A stretch of DNA of 64,000 nucleotides from Muricauda sp. SCSIO 64092 (lineage in GTDB: Bacteria > Bacteroidota > Bacteroidia > Flavobacteriales > Flavobacteriaceae). How positions within the stretch are numbered: position 1 is the stretch's first letter; every line of letters begins with the position of its first letter. Shown here piece after piece: positions 53,713-62,782 of the stretch. The stretch lies in NCBI RefSeq assembly GCF_023016285.1, contig NZ_CP095413.1, positions 3,365,001-3,429,000 on the forward strand. The letters run 5' to 3'. The position numbers and the translations under genes are program-made. Under the pieces are notes generated by a model that saw only the letters and a program-made list of their open reading frames with translations, did not search any database and had not been told where the DNA came from.

Positions 53713-54480
53713 TTAATTTCTCTCCTCAATATACATTTGGCGTACTTTTTTGAAAAGCTCGGAGGAGTACACAAAATTCGTTACGGCCTCATTGTCCGTT
53801 TTAAAGATTTCTTTGTTTGTGCCTTCCCACTCCTTGAAACCATCCTTAAGAAAAATAATTTTTTCACCAATTTCCATTACGGAATTCATGTCATGGGTGT
53901 TGATTACGGTAGTAATGTTGAACTCCCGGGTAATTTCTTGAATCAGGTTATCAATGAGAATGGCCGTTTTTGGGTCCAAACCTGAATTGGGTTCATCACA
54001 GAACAAATAGGTCGGGTTCATGACTATGGCCCTGGCAATGGCCACCCTCTTTTTCATCCCTCCCGAAATCTCGGATGGATATTTTTTATGGGCATCCACA
54101 AGATTAACCCGTTGTAGCACGGTATCTACACGCTCCTGCATTTCTTGCTTATCTTTTCGGGTAAACATTTCCAGGGGGAAACGTACATTTTCTTCAACAG
54201 TCATGGAGTCGAATAGCGCACTTCCCTGGAAGACCATCCCCATGTCCTGTCGTAAGTCCCGACGTTCGTCACGGGTTAAATCGGCATAAACCTTGCCGCT
54301 GTAACAGATATTTCCTTCTTCAGGTTCAAAAAGGCCCAGGAGACATTTTAGGAAAACCGTTTTTCCAGAACCACTTTGTCCAATGACCAAGTTGGTTTTA
54401 CCTTGTTCAAACGACGTACTTATGCCCTTAAGGACGTGGGTTTCACCAAAGGATTTGTGTATGTTTTCGACCTCTATCAT
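53713..54480 (-). CDS. ABC transporter ATPase, MlaF type
   Basis: This 255-residue ATPase powers an Mla-like phospholipid transport complex with the permease encoded just upstream. Walker A is VIGQSGSGKTVFLK, the signature is SEISGGMKKRVAIARAI, Walker B is YLFCDEPNSGLDP, and the switch His is in VINTHDMNSVMEIG. The G-x-S-x-L-F-D-S-M-T-V-E-E-N-V segment (QGSALFDSMTVEENV) is characteristic of MlaF over other ABC ATPases. The start ATG at 54480 overlaps the permease stop as TAATG. No MlaD gene is adjacent, though family members require one. Confidence 0.93.
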   Translation of the reverse strand: MIEVENIHKSFGETHVLKGISTSFEQGKTNLVIGQSGSGKTVFLKCLLGLFEPEEGNICYSGKVYADLTRDERRDLRQDMGMVFQGSALFDSMTVEENVRFPLEMFTRKDKQEMQERVDTVLQRVNLVDAHKKYPSEISGGMKKRVAIARAIVMNPTYLFCDEPNSGLDPKTAILIDNLIQEITREFNITTVINTHDMNSVMEIGEKIIFLKDGFKEWEGTNKEIFKTDNEAVTNFVYSSELFKKVRQMYIEERN

Positions 54481-55217
54481 TAACCGAGCAATAGTTGTGT
54501 AAGTACATAATTCAGGATGATGATGACCACACTGGTCCAAACAAAGGAGGTTGTGGCCGCTTTACCTACCTCTAAAGCCCCTCCTTTCATGTAATAGCCA
54601 AAATAGGAAGGCATTGTTGCGATTATAAATGCAAAGACCAAGGTTTTTATAAAAGCGTAGGTGACGTGAAAAGGGATGAAGTCTATTTGCAGCCCCTGTA
54701 TAAAATCCCCACTTGGGGCATAATTTCCAAAAACAGCCGCAATCCAACCGCCCAATACGCCAATGTACATGGCAATTGCTACGGCAAAGGGATAAAACAG
54801 CATGGCGATTATTTTAGGAAAGACCAAGTAATTCAACGAATTTACCCCCATTACCTCCAAAGCATCAATCTGTTCCGTAACCCGCATGGTACCTATGCTG
54901 GATGTGATATAGGAACCTACTTTTCCCACCATGATAATAGAGGTGAACGTAGGGGCAAATTCCAGGATTACGGACTGTCTGGTCGCAAAACCAATAAGGC
55001 TTTTGGGAATGAATGGATTGGTGAGGTTTAGGGCGGTCTGTATGGTGACCACGCCCCCAATGAAGAAGGAAATAAAAATGATGATTCCCATGGAGCCATA
55101 AATCAGCTCATCGATTTCCTTGAAAATTAGGGAGCGCATCATGCTCCATTTTGTGGGCTTTTTAAAAACCTCCCAGACCATAATAAAATACTTGCCTATG
55201 GCAGCGATGTACTTCAT
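54480..55217 (-). CDS. ABC transporter permease, MlaE type
   Basis: This 245-residue inner-membrane permease of the MlaE/YrbE family works with the ATPase above in lipid asymmetry or import. It starts MKYIAAIGKYFIMVWEVFKK at the ATG of 55217; 40 upstream codons rich in Ile and Asn precede this and are not family-like. The family core runs GGVVTIQTALNLTNPFIPKS, ILEFAPTFTSIIMVGKVGSY, and TMRVTEQIDALEVMGVNSLN, with the EQ-x-D-A-L-x-x-M-G motif well kept. It is translationally coupled to the ATPase gene. Confidence 0.93.
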   Translation of the reverse strand: MKYIAAIGKYFIMVWEVFKKPTKWSMMRSLIFKEIDELIYGSMGIIIFISFFIGGVVTIQTALNLTNPFIPKSLIGFATRQSVILEFAPTFTSIIMVGKVGSYITSSIGTMRVTEQIDALEVMGVNSLNYLVFPKIIAMLFYPFAVAIAMYIGVLGGWIAAVFGNYAPSGDFIQGLQIDFIPFHVTYAFIKTLVFAFIIATMPSYFGYYMKGGALEVGKAATTSFVWTSVVIIILNYVLTQLLLG

Positions 55218-55325
55218 GGGTTTCCTCTTCGTGCTGGTAAAAATAAGAATATTGAATGCATTTAACCTTGAATTAAATTTTGAAATGGGAATATTAAATA
55301 GCTTTGCCCGAATAAAAATCAAGTA

Positions 55326-57011
55326 ATGCAAAGACAAGTACTACTTCCCCTTTTGACCTTGACCTTATTTACGACTTTCATGATAACCGCGCAACGCAGG
55401 GGCAAGGACAGGGACAAGAAGAAAGAACCGGTCCCGGTTGAAGTAAAGGCTCCAAAGCTCATAGTAGGCATTGTAGTAGATCAAATGCGGTATGATTACT
55501 TGACTCGATTCTGGAACCACTATGGCGAAGGAGGATTTAAAAGGTTGATAAATGAGGGTTTTACTTGTAAGAACCATCATTTCAATTATGCGCCCACCAG
55601 TACGGGTCCGGGCCACGCCTCCGTATACACTGGTACCACCCCCGCCGTTCATGGTATCATTGGTAATGATTGGTATGATAAGGAAACTGACACTGAGGTA
55701 TATGTGGCCTCCGATGATAGCTTTGAATCCGTTGGGACGACCTCAAATGCGGGAAAAATGTCTCCCCATCGGATGCTGACCACGACCATTACCGACCAAA
55801 ACAGATTGCATACCCAAATGCGTGGAAAAACCATTGCAGTTGCCCTAAAAGATAGGGGGGCCGTATTACCGGGAGGACATACGGCCAATGCAGCATATTG
55901 GTTTGAAGGTACGGAAAGTGGCAATTGGATTACCAGCACCTATTACATGGATGCCCTTCCACAGTGGGTAGTGGATTTTAACGCTTCGGATGCCGTGGAA
56001 AGCTATAAAAAACCATGGGAGACCTTAAAACCAATTACCGAATATCAAGAAAGTGGCACCGATCAAAACATTTATGAAGGGAGATTCAGGGGGGAGGCCA
56101 CAACCACATTTCCCCATGATTTACCTTCCCACTGGGGAAAAAATGGAGGTACCAGTATTTTACGTGCTACCGCCTACGGGAACTCCATAACTACGGATTT
56201 CGCCTTGGCCGTTTTGGAAAACGAAGATTTGGGTAGGGATAACATCACTGACTTTTTTACCGTCAGTTATTCCAGTACGGACTATGTAGGGCATATGTTT
56301 GGTGTCAATTCTGTGGAAGTGCAGGATACGTATTTACGATTGGACCTGGACCTGGCTAAATTGTTAACCACTCTGGACGGTAAGGTTGGCGTGGGAAACT
56401 ATACCGTTTTTCTCACTGCAGACCACGGGGCCATTCACGTTCCAGCGTTTTTGGTAGACCAAAAAATCCCCGCTGGCTATTTGGATCTGGGTGCTTTGAA
56501 GACAAAGTTCAATGAATTCCTAAAATACAAGTACGGCACCACGGATATTGTTAAAACCATCAGCAACTATCAGGTCTTTTTGGATAGAAATGTCATTGAT
56601 AACCTGGATATGGAACTTGATGCCGTACAGGAGGAAATTGCGTTGGAAATCTTGAACTATGATGACATGGATAAGGTATTTACCGGATTTCAGTTATGGC
56701 GGAACAACTACACCCAATCCACGGGAATTCCCTATTTAATTCAGCAGGGTTGGCATCAAAAACGTTCCGGTGATGTGGTTTTTGTACAGAGACCGGGCTT
56801 TATTGCCTATCCAAAAACGGGTTCCACACATGGTTCCCCTATGATTTATGATACCCATGTTCCCCTTCTATTTTATGGAAACGGAATAAAGAAGGGCGAA
56901 ACTTTTGAAAGAACGGAAATACCGGATATTGCACCGACCATTGCCAGTATGTTGGGGATAGCCTTCCCCAATGGCACTACTGGGGAGCCAATTGCCGAAG
57001 TTTTAGAATAA
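55326..57011 (+). CDS. pafA: PafA-like alkaline phosphatase
   Basis: This 561-residue exported hydrolase belongs to the type I phosphodiesterase/alkaline phosphatase superfamily and resembles PafA, the main phosphatase of Bacteroidota that works on many phosphomonoesters. The signal is MQRQVLLPLLTLTLFTTFMI, then TAQ. The active-site features are VDQMRYDYLTRFW (metal Asp), NYAPTSTGPGHASVYTG (nucleophile Thr, 91 or 93), SSTDYVGHMFG, TADHGAIHVP and the final GSTHGSPMIYDTHVPLL (metal His). An arginine/lysine-rich segment follows the signal peptide. It diverges from mlaE, and its 3' end overlaps the convergent glycosyltransferase by 9 bases. Confidence 0.92.
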   Translation: MQRQVLLPLLTLTLFTTFMITAQRRGKDRDKKKEPVPVEVKAPKLIVGIVVDQMRYDYLTRFWNHYGEGGFKRLINEGFTCKNHHFNYAPTSTGPGHASVYTGTTPAVHGIIGNDWYDKETDTEVYVASDDSFESVGTTSNAGKMSPHRMLTTTITDQNRLHTQMRGKTIAVALKDRGAVLPGGHTANAAYWFEGTESGNWITSTYYMDALPQWVVDFNASDAVESYKKPWETLKPITEYQESGTDQNIYEGRFRGEATTTFPHDLPSHWGKNGGTSILRATAYGNSITTDFALAVLENEDLGRDNITDFFTVSYSSTDYVGHMFGVNSVEVQDTYLRLDLDLAKLLTTLDGKVGVGNYTVFLTADHGAIHVPAFLVDQKIPAGYLDLGALKTKFNEFLKYKYGTTDIVKTISNYQVFLDRNVIDNLDMELDAVQEEIALEILNYDDMDKVFTGFQLWRNNYTQSTGIPYLIQQGWHQKRSGDVVFVQRPGFIAYPKTGSTHGSPMIYDTHVPLLFYGNGIKKGETFERTEIPDIAPTIASMLGIAFPNGTTGEPIAEVLE

Positions 57012-57851
57012 TTGATCTAGAATCCCTTTCCAGCGAAGTTTCCGGATAAACTTTCCTTCCCCTTTGGTAACAAATCTGGGCAGGTTTTTTATCCATGCTT
57101 GTACATAGCCAAGGACCCCTTGAAAATACAGTTTGGGACTTTTGCTGTGCAATGCCATTTTGAAAAGTGCCAACTTGGCCAGAGGCAGGCCATAGTGCAT
57201 CCTGTACAGCGCTTCCCCTTTAGAACGATAGTTGTGGGTACTGTAACCATGACCCGTGGGCCTAAGGTGTTTTACGATTAAGGAGTCATCCGTCCTTACC
57301 TCAAAACCATGGTATTGACAAAGCAAAACATCTACGGTATCCCATCCTACATCTTGCCTAAGCCCCCCTATTTGCTCAAATACCCGCCTAAAATAAAGTT
57401 TGATCGGACCACGGACATGGTTTTTGTTGGCAACGCTTTCATACACCCATTTCCCATCTTTTTCTATGTACAGGAGGCCAGAACACATTCCCAATAACCA
57501 GTTGGATTTAAAATGGTTTCGCAGCTGTTCAAAATAGTTGGGGGGTAGGATGATATCCGCATCGAACTTACCGATAAGGTCATATTTATTTTTGGTATGA
57601 TTCAATCCAAAATCAAAAGCCTGGATAACTTTTTTCCCGGGCAGGTGCTTTTTGGAACTTGTATGTTGAATCACGGTTATCCAGGGATGGTCCTGGGCAA
57701 ACCTTGAAGCTATTTCAAAGGTACCATCGGTGGAATTGTCATCCACTATAATAAGCTCTTCCGGTGGGTCCGTTTGCTGTACGAACGAATGGAGGCAGTC
57801 CGCAATGTACTTTTCTTCGTTATGGGCAGGGATGATGATGGTGATGTACAT
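57003..57851 (-). CDS. Glycosyltransferase family 2
   Basis: This 282-residue GT-A fold enzyme adds a sugar from a nucleotide donor to an unknown acceptor. ITIIIPAHNEEKYIADCLHS and LIIVDDNSTDGT are the donor-binding signatures. The metal-binding D-x-D is Asp97-Ala-Asp99 (GKFDADIILPP). A C-terminal region of about 80 residues lacks clear membrane helices (ALFKMALHSKSPKLYFQGVL), so it is not a dolichol-type enzyme. It is the last gene of a minus-strand run with a methyltransferase and a ketosynthase III gene, which suggests cell-envelope or secondary lipid modification. Confidence 0.9.
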   Translation of the reverse strand: MYITIIIPAHNEEKYIADCLHSFVQQTDPPEELIIVDDNSTDGTFEIASRFAQDHPWITVIQHTSSKKHLPGKKVIQAFDFGLNHTKNKYDLIGKFDADIILPPNYFEQLRNHFKSNWLLGMCSGLLYIEKDGKWVYESVANKNHVRGPIKLYFRRVFEQIGGLRQDVGWDTVDVLLCQYHGFEVRTDDSLIVKHLRPTGHGYSTHNYRSKGEALYRMHYGLPLAKLALFKMALHSKSPKLYFQGVLGYVQAWIKNLPRFVTKGEGKFIRKLRWKGILDQLF

Positions 57852-57870
57852 AACTTGTTACGCTGTGCTT

Positions 57871-57958
57871 CCTGCCCGCCTGATATATTTGTTGTGAAAT
57901 GGCAGGCAGGGATACGGAACCCTAAAAATACATGGATTCCTGCTTTCGCCGGAATGAC
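57871..57958. repeat. REP-like intergenic palindromes
   Basis: CCTGCCCGCC (57871-57880) pairs with GGCAGGCAGG (57901-57910), one mismatch. Close by, GGATTCCTGCTTTCGCCGGAATGA (shown in parts: GGATTCC .. GGAATGAC, 57934-57958) forms a second short hairpin of a type very widely dispersed in bacterial genomes as a REP. The element fills most of the 135-base gap between the GT2 and methyltransferase genes. Confidence 0.75.
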
Positions 57959-57986
57959 AACCAATAAATTCCATTTTTGCCTTTTG

Positions 57987-58535
57987 TTATGGGGAGTTTG
58001 GGTTTTGGAATTTGCTACTCCGTTCCGCATAAACAATATAATATCGATTGGTAAACCATCGTAATAACGGTCGTAGCCCAATTTTTTTTGTAGGATTTGT
58101 CCATTTAAGGGAATCCTTTATTTCCCAACCCGCTTTCTCCAGGAGCCAATTGAATTGCCAGTCCTCGAATTCATGGTAGTGTCGGTCCCAAGGATCGGTT
58201 TTACTGCGATATGCGGAAGCAAACCACAAACGCATGGGGATGCTCGCCACAAGTTTATTGGCCTTAATGTGGGTCAACACATTATAAGGGGCAACCAAAT
58301 GTTCAAAGATTTCAAAGGCCGTAACCACATTCACTTTTGAATATTTCTCAAAGGAAAAATCATTGTCCAGGTCTTCACCTTTCGTATTCCGCACATCAAA
58401 ACCTTCATTCCGCATGATTTTGGAAAATGGGTTGTCCACACCCAAATCCAAAATAGCCTCTTCCGTGGAAATGTGTTTTTTGAGAAACGCTAGGGTAAGA
58501 CGATAACGTTTATGGGGATATTTGCCTTCATACAT
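57987..58535 (-). CDS. SAM-dependent methyltransferase, class I-like
   Basis: This 182-residue protein resembles the methyltransferase-11 type. EEAILDLGVDNPFSKIM is motif I (D-x-G-x-D in place of the usual G-x-G-x-G), DLDNDFSFEKYSKVNVVTAF contains a motif II-like acidic strand, and EIFEHLVAPYNVLTHI matches the catalytic-region motif. The C-terminal part is short and basic (PLLRWFTNRYYIVYAERSSK). It is shorter than usual, so it might be a binding-only form. It lies between the ketosynthase III gene (44 bases upstream) and the glycosyltransferase gene. Confidence 0.83.
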   Translation of the reverse strand: MYEGKYPHKRYRLTLAFLKKHISTEEAILDLGVDNPFSKIMRNEGFDVRNTKGEDLDNDFSFEKYSKVNVVTAFEIFEHLVAPYNVLTHIKANKLVASIPMRLWFASAYRSKTDPWDRHYHEFEDWQFNWLLEKAGWEIKDSLKWTNPTKKIGLRPLLRWFTNRYYIVYAERSSKFQNPNSP

Positions 58536-58579
58536 GGTTCAAAAATCCAATTCTAAAAGACAATTACCAAATTAAATTA

Positions 58580-59638
58580 CTAAACCTCGTAGACTATGGC
58601 ATTAATATTCATTCCCGCACCAACGCTTGCAAAGAGCACGATATCCCCTTTTTCAATGGAATGGTCCTGGAGCAAACCTCTTTTGACCCGATCGAACAAC
58701 GTAGGAATTGTGGCAACGGAACTATTGCCCGTTTCCTGGATAATCATGGGCATAATACCAACAGGAGGTGTTTTTTTGTACAGGCGATAAAATCGTTTGA
58801 TAATGGCCTCGTCCATTTTTTCATTGGCTTGATGGATAAATATTTTTTTGATACGGTCAATGGCAACTTCACTTTTATCCAAGCATTCCTTCATGGCCTG
58901 GGGAACATGGGTACACGCAAATTCATATACCTTTCTGCCGTACATTTTAATATAACGGATATTGGGGCAACTATCCGGATGATAGCTTTTATCAAAAAAC
59001 AGGTGATAGGCTTCCCCATTGGCGTGGGTCTGACTGGCATGTCCCAGGATCCTTCCTTGACCTTTGGTTTTTTGGATGATGGCAGCGCCAGCACCATCTG
59101 CATAAATCATGCTGTCCCGGTCATTGGGATCGATTATTCTGGAAAGGGTTTCGCCGCCAATGACCAAACAGGTATTGCCCATGCCGCTCTGAATGAAGGC
59201 CTTGGCCTGTATAACGGCTTCTAGCCAACCGGGACATCCAAAAATCATATCATAAGCTACGCAGGAGCTGTTTTTAATTTGAAGCAAGTGTTTGACGCGT
59301 GTTGCCAGACTGGGGAGGGTATCACTTTGGACTTTTCCCTTGGTCAAATCACCAAAATTATGGGCAAAAATGATGTAGTCAATTTGCTCTTTGTCAATCT
59401 GTGCATCATCAATTGCCTTTTCTGCCGCCAAAAAGCCTAAATCCGAAGTTTTATGCTCGTCCTCGGCATAACGTCTTTCCACAATCCCTGTGATTGCGGT
59501 AAACTTTTCTATAATGGTATCATTCCCATATTGTATCGCCGTACCATCCCTTTCCAAAAAATCATGTTCAAGGAATTCCTCGTTTTTTGTCACAATGGAA
59601 GGTAGATAGCTTCCGGTTCCAGTAATTGCAATTTCCAT
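58580..59638 (-). CDS. 3-oxoacyl-ACP synthase III-family protein
   Basis: This 352-residue condensing enzyme belongs to the thiolase superfamily, KAS III branch. The catalytic triad is visible: Cys135 in MIFGCPGWLEAVIQA, His269 in IFIHQANEKMDEAII and Asn305 in ETGNSSVATIPTL. ITGTGSYLPSIVTKN is the normal N-terminus. I used the ATG at 59638, because 13 upstream codons precede the family start. It differs from FabH in having an acidic insertion (DFLERDGTAIQYGNDTIIEK) and is more like the KAS III enzymes of flexirubin and other secondary pathways. It heads the minus-strand run with the methyltransferase and glycosyltransferase genes. The product is unknown. Confidence 0.9.
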   Translation of the reverse strand: MEIAITGTGSYLPSIVTKNEEFLEHDFLERDGTAIQYGNDTIIEKFTAITGIVERRYAEDEHKTSDLGFLAAEKAIDDAQIDKEQIDYIIFAHNFGDLTKGKVQSDTLPSLATRVKHLLQIKNSSCVAYDMIFGCPGWLEAVIQAKAFIQSGMGNTCLVIGGETLSRIIDPNDRDSMIYADGAGAAIIQKTKGQGRILGHASQTHANGEAYHLFFDKSYHPDSCPNIRYIKMYGRKVYEFACTHVPQAMKECLDKSEVAIDRIKKIFIHQANEKMDEAIIKRFYRLYKKTPPVGIMPMIIQETGNSSVATIPTLFDRVKRGLLQDHSIEKGDIVLFASVGAGMNINAIVYEV

Positions 59639-59744
59639 AATACCCAAATTCTGGTTACAAGGTAACGGTTGAACCAACCATTAATATGCATGCATAATAA
59701 ATTGCCCGATGTCCAACAGCTTTGAATTCGATTCCCAAAGCAAT

Positions 59745-59778
59745 AAAAAACCCATTCTCCAACTGAGTGAATGGGTTT
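59745..59778 (-). terminator. Terminator after gcvP
   Basis: AAACCCATTC (59748-59757) pairs with GAATGGGTTT (59769-59778). On the minus strand it runs into TTTTTT, about 24 bases after the gcvP stop. Confidence 0.88.
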
Positions 59779-59801
59779 AAAGTAGTGTTTATAAGTGTTT
59801 C

Positions 59802-62654
59802 CTATACTTCGGCATATTCTTCAATTGCAGGACAGGTACAGATTAAATTACGATCGCCAAAAGCCTCATCCGTTCGTCTTACGGAAGGCCAGAACTTGTT
59901 TTCGGCAACATAATCCAATGGAAAGGCCGCTTTCTTCCTGGAATACGTAAAGTTCCAATCATCCGAGGTTACCATTGCCAGCGTATGGGGTGCATTTTTG
60001 AGCACATTGTTTGGATTGTCAATGGATACTTCATCAATTTCCTTTTTTATACTGATCATGGCGTCACAAAATCGATCAAGTTCGGCCAGCCCTTCACTTT
60101 CCGTAGGTTCTATCATCATGGTTCCCGCAACCGGAAATGAAACCGTGGGTGCGTGAAAGCCATAGTCCATTAAGCGTTTTGCAATATCGGTTACTTCAAT
60201 ACCATGTTCTTTAAAGGGACGACAGTCAATGATCATTTCGTGTGCGGCACGCCCATTTTCTCCCGCATAGAGCACTTCGTACGAACCGTGTAACCGTTCT
60301 TTAATATAGTTGGCATTAAGAATGGCTATTTTGGTGGCATCCGTCAATCCCCGTGCCCCCAACATTTTTATGTACCCATAGGAAATAAGGCAGGCCAAGG
60401 CACTGCCCCAGGGAGCTGCAGAAATGGCCGTTATGGCCTTTTCACCACCCGTTTTGATTATAGGATTGGAAGGGAGGAATGGTTTTAACTGTTCGGCAAC
60501 ACAAATAGGGCCAACCCCTGGGCCACCGCCACCATGTGGAATGGCAAAGGTTTTGTGCAGGTTCAAATGGCAGACATCTGCACCAATGGCAGCTGGATTG
60601 GTCAGTCCTACCTGTGCGTTCATATTGGCACCATCCATATACACCTGGCCACCATTATCGTGAATCAATTTCGTGATATAACGTATGGAGGACTCAAAGA
60701 CGCCATGGGTAGAAGGGTAGGTAACCATTAGAGCGGCCAGATTGTCCGTATACTGATTTACTTTTTCCTCCAAGTCGATAACATCGATATTTCCTTTTTC
60801 ATCTGTTTTGGTAACCACTACCTGCATTCCTGCCATAACTGCGGAAGCCGGGTTGGTACCGTGGGCCGAAGCCGGGATAATGCAAATATTCCTATGTTCC
60901 TCCCCCCGCGATCGATGGTATGCCCTTATGGTCATAAGCCCTGCATATTCACCTTGTGCCCCAGAATTGGGTTGAAGCGAAGTTGCAGCAAAACCAGTGA
61001 TGATATTTAGTTGTTCTTCAAGTTCTTTGATGACCACATGGTAACCTTCGGCCTGGTCAATTGGCGCATAAGGATGGATATTCCCCCAATTGGCCCAACT
61101 CAAAGGAAGCATTTCGGAGGCGGCGTTCAATTTCATGGTACAACTGCCAAGGGAAATCATACTGTGGTTCAAGGCCAAATCCTTGCGCTCCAGTTTTTTG
61201 ATGTATCGCATCAACTCGGTTTCCGAGTGGTAGGAATTAAAGGTTTCATGTGTTAAAAAAGTACCCTTCCGGACGAGTTCGGCAGGAATGACCTGTCCCT
61301 CATGTTCCATGATTCGTACATCGTGGTCCTGGGCCTTCGACTCAGCAAAACAGTCCACCAAGGGATGGATATCCTTTTCAGTAAATGCCTCATTCAATGC
61401 TATGGAAATGGTCTCATGGTCAATATAGTTAAAATTGATACCCCTGGATTCCGCAATGGCACGAATGGCATTGAGGTTGTCCACTTTAAATTGTATGGTA
61501 TCAAAATAAACATCGTTCAATTGTTCAAATCCATAAGCAGAAATACTTTGGGCAATGGTTTTAGTGTACTTGTGGATTCTATGGGCAATGTTCATTAATC
61601 CTTTGGGACCATGGTAGACGGCGTACATACCTGCCATAACGGCCAGCAATACTTGTGCCGTACAAATATTGGATGTGGCCTTATCCCTCTTAATGTGCTG
61701 TTCCCTGGTCTGTAAAGCCATTCGCAAGGCCGGATTGCCATCCGTATCTCTGGTAAGGCCAATGATACGACCGGGAATATGTCTTTTATAGGCCTCTTTT
61801 GTGGCAAAGAAAGCCGCATGCGGACCACCATAACCCAGGGGTATCCCAAAACGTTGTGTGGTACCCACAACAACATCAACACCCCATTCCCCGGGTGGTG
61901 TCAACATTACCAAACTCAAGATATCCGCCGCTACGGCCACTTTGATGTCATTGTCCTGTGCTTTTTTTACAAAACCGGAATAGTCATGAACCTGACCGTA
62001 TTTACCGGGATACTGCAGCAATGCCCCGAAATAGTCCGGAGTAAGATCAAACTCTTGATGGTCTCCAATGACAAGTTCTATATTGAGCGGTGCCGACCGT
62101 GTTTCCAACAAACTCAAGGTCTGTGGCAGGACTTCCTCGGAGACAAAAAACTTCAGTACGTTGTGCTTCTTTTGCTGTCTTGACCTTACATCAAAAAGCA
62201 TGGTCATTGCTTCTGCAGCGGCCGTACTCTCGTCCAGTAAGGAAGCATTGGCAATTTCCATACCTGTCAAATCCGTAACAACGGTTTGAAAATTGAGAAG
62301 GGCCTCCAACCGCCCTTGTGCGATTTCTGCTTGGTATGGGGTATATGCCGTATACCAGCCAGGATTCTCCAAAATATTTCGCTTTATGACGGAAGGGGTC
62401 ATACTTTCGTGATATCCCAAACCAATGTAGGATTTGAATATGCGATTTTTTTTGGACAGGGCCTCAATAAGGTTTAGAAACTCAGGTTCACTCAAGGCTT
62501 CTGGAAGATTTAAGTTTTCCTTCAATAAAATATCCGAAGGAATGGCCTGCTCAATCAATTCATCCAATGATTCCACTCCAACGATTTCGAGCATTTTTTT
62601 GAGGTCTTCCTCCCTTACGCCTATATGGCGGATTGCAAAAGATTCCGTGTTCAT
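59802..62654 (-). CDS. gcvP: Glycine dehydrogenase (decarboxylating), P protein
   Basis: This 950-residue single-chain PLP enzyme takes CO2 from glycine and passes the aminomethyl group to the H protein of the glycine-cleavage system. It starts MNTESFAIRHIGVREEDLKK. The N-terminal half (GLGYHESMTPSVIKRNILEN) and the C-terminal half (LNHSMISLGSCTMKLNAASE) show the two fused P-protein domains. The PLP lysine lies in HLNLHKTFAIPHGGGGPGVG near residue 700. The length matches the fused form. No gcvH or gcvT genes are adjacent, so they lie elsewhere. A terminator is at 59745-59778. Confidence 0.97.
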   Translation of the reverse strand: MNTESFAIRHIGVREEDLKKMLEIVGVESLDELIEQAIPSDILLKENLNLPEALSEPEFLNLIEALSKKNRIFKSYIGLGYHESMTPSVIKRNILENPGWYTAYTPYQAEIAQGRLEALLNFQTVVTDLTGMEIANASLLDESTAAAEAMTMLFDVRSRQQKKHNVLKFFVSEEVLPQTLSLLETRSAPLNIELVIGDHQEFDLTPDYFGALLQYPGKYGQVHDYSGFVKKAQDNDIKVAVAADILSLVMLTPPGEWGVDVVVGTTQRFGIPLGYGGPHAAFFATKEAYKRHIPGRIIGLTRDTDGNPALRMALQTREQHIKRDKATSNICTAQVLLAVMAGMYAVYHGPKGLMNIAHRIHKYTKTIAQSISAYGFEQLNDVYFDTIQFKVDNLNAIRAIAESRGINFNYIDHETISIALNEAFTEKDIHPLVDCFAESKAQDHDVRIMEHEGQVIPAELVRKGTFLTHETFNSYHSETELMRYIKKLERKDLALNHSMISLGSCTMKLNAASEMLPLSWANWGNIHPYAPIDQAEGYHVVIKELEEQLNIITGFAATSLQPNSGAQGEYAGLMTIRAYHRSRGEEHRNICIIPASAHGTNPASAVMAGMQVVVTKTDEKGNIDVIDLEEKVNQYTDNLAALMVTYPSTHGVFESSIRYITKLIHDNGGQVYMDGANMNAQVGLTNPAAIGADVCHLNLHKTFAIPHGGGGPGVGPICVAEQLKPFLPSNPIIKTGGEKAITAISAAPWGSALACLISYGYIKMLGARGLTDATKIAILNANYIKERLHGSYEVLYAGENGRAAHEMIIDCRPFKEHGIEVTDIAKRLMDYGFHAPTVSFPVAGTMMIEPTESEGLAELDRFCDAMISIKKEIDEVSIDNPNNVLKNAPHTLAMVTSDDWNFTYSRKKAAFPLDYVAENKFWPSVRRTDEAFGDRNLICTCPAIEEYAEV

Positions 62655-62782
62655 TAGCTATGAAAAATAAAGTGCCCAAAATTAGGGAATAATTCCCTGA
62701 AATGGCCCAAATTACAGCGGGTGTTCCATCAAAGTTTTTAACTTAAAGTTAATCTAATGGTGTAGCATATTACATTTGTTGA

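Noticed and set aside
58661..59224. A 187-codon open frame opposite the ketosynthase III gene
   Set aside because: The minus-strand gene has the full Cys-His-Asn triad and normal length. The antisense frame resembles nothing.
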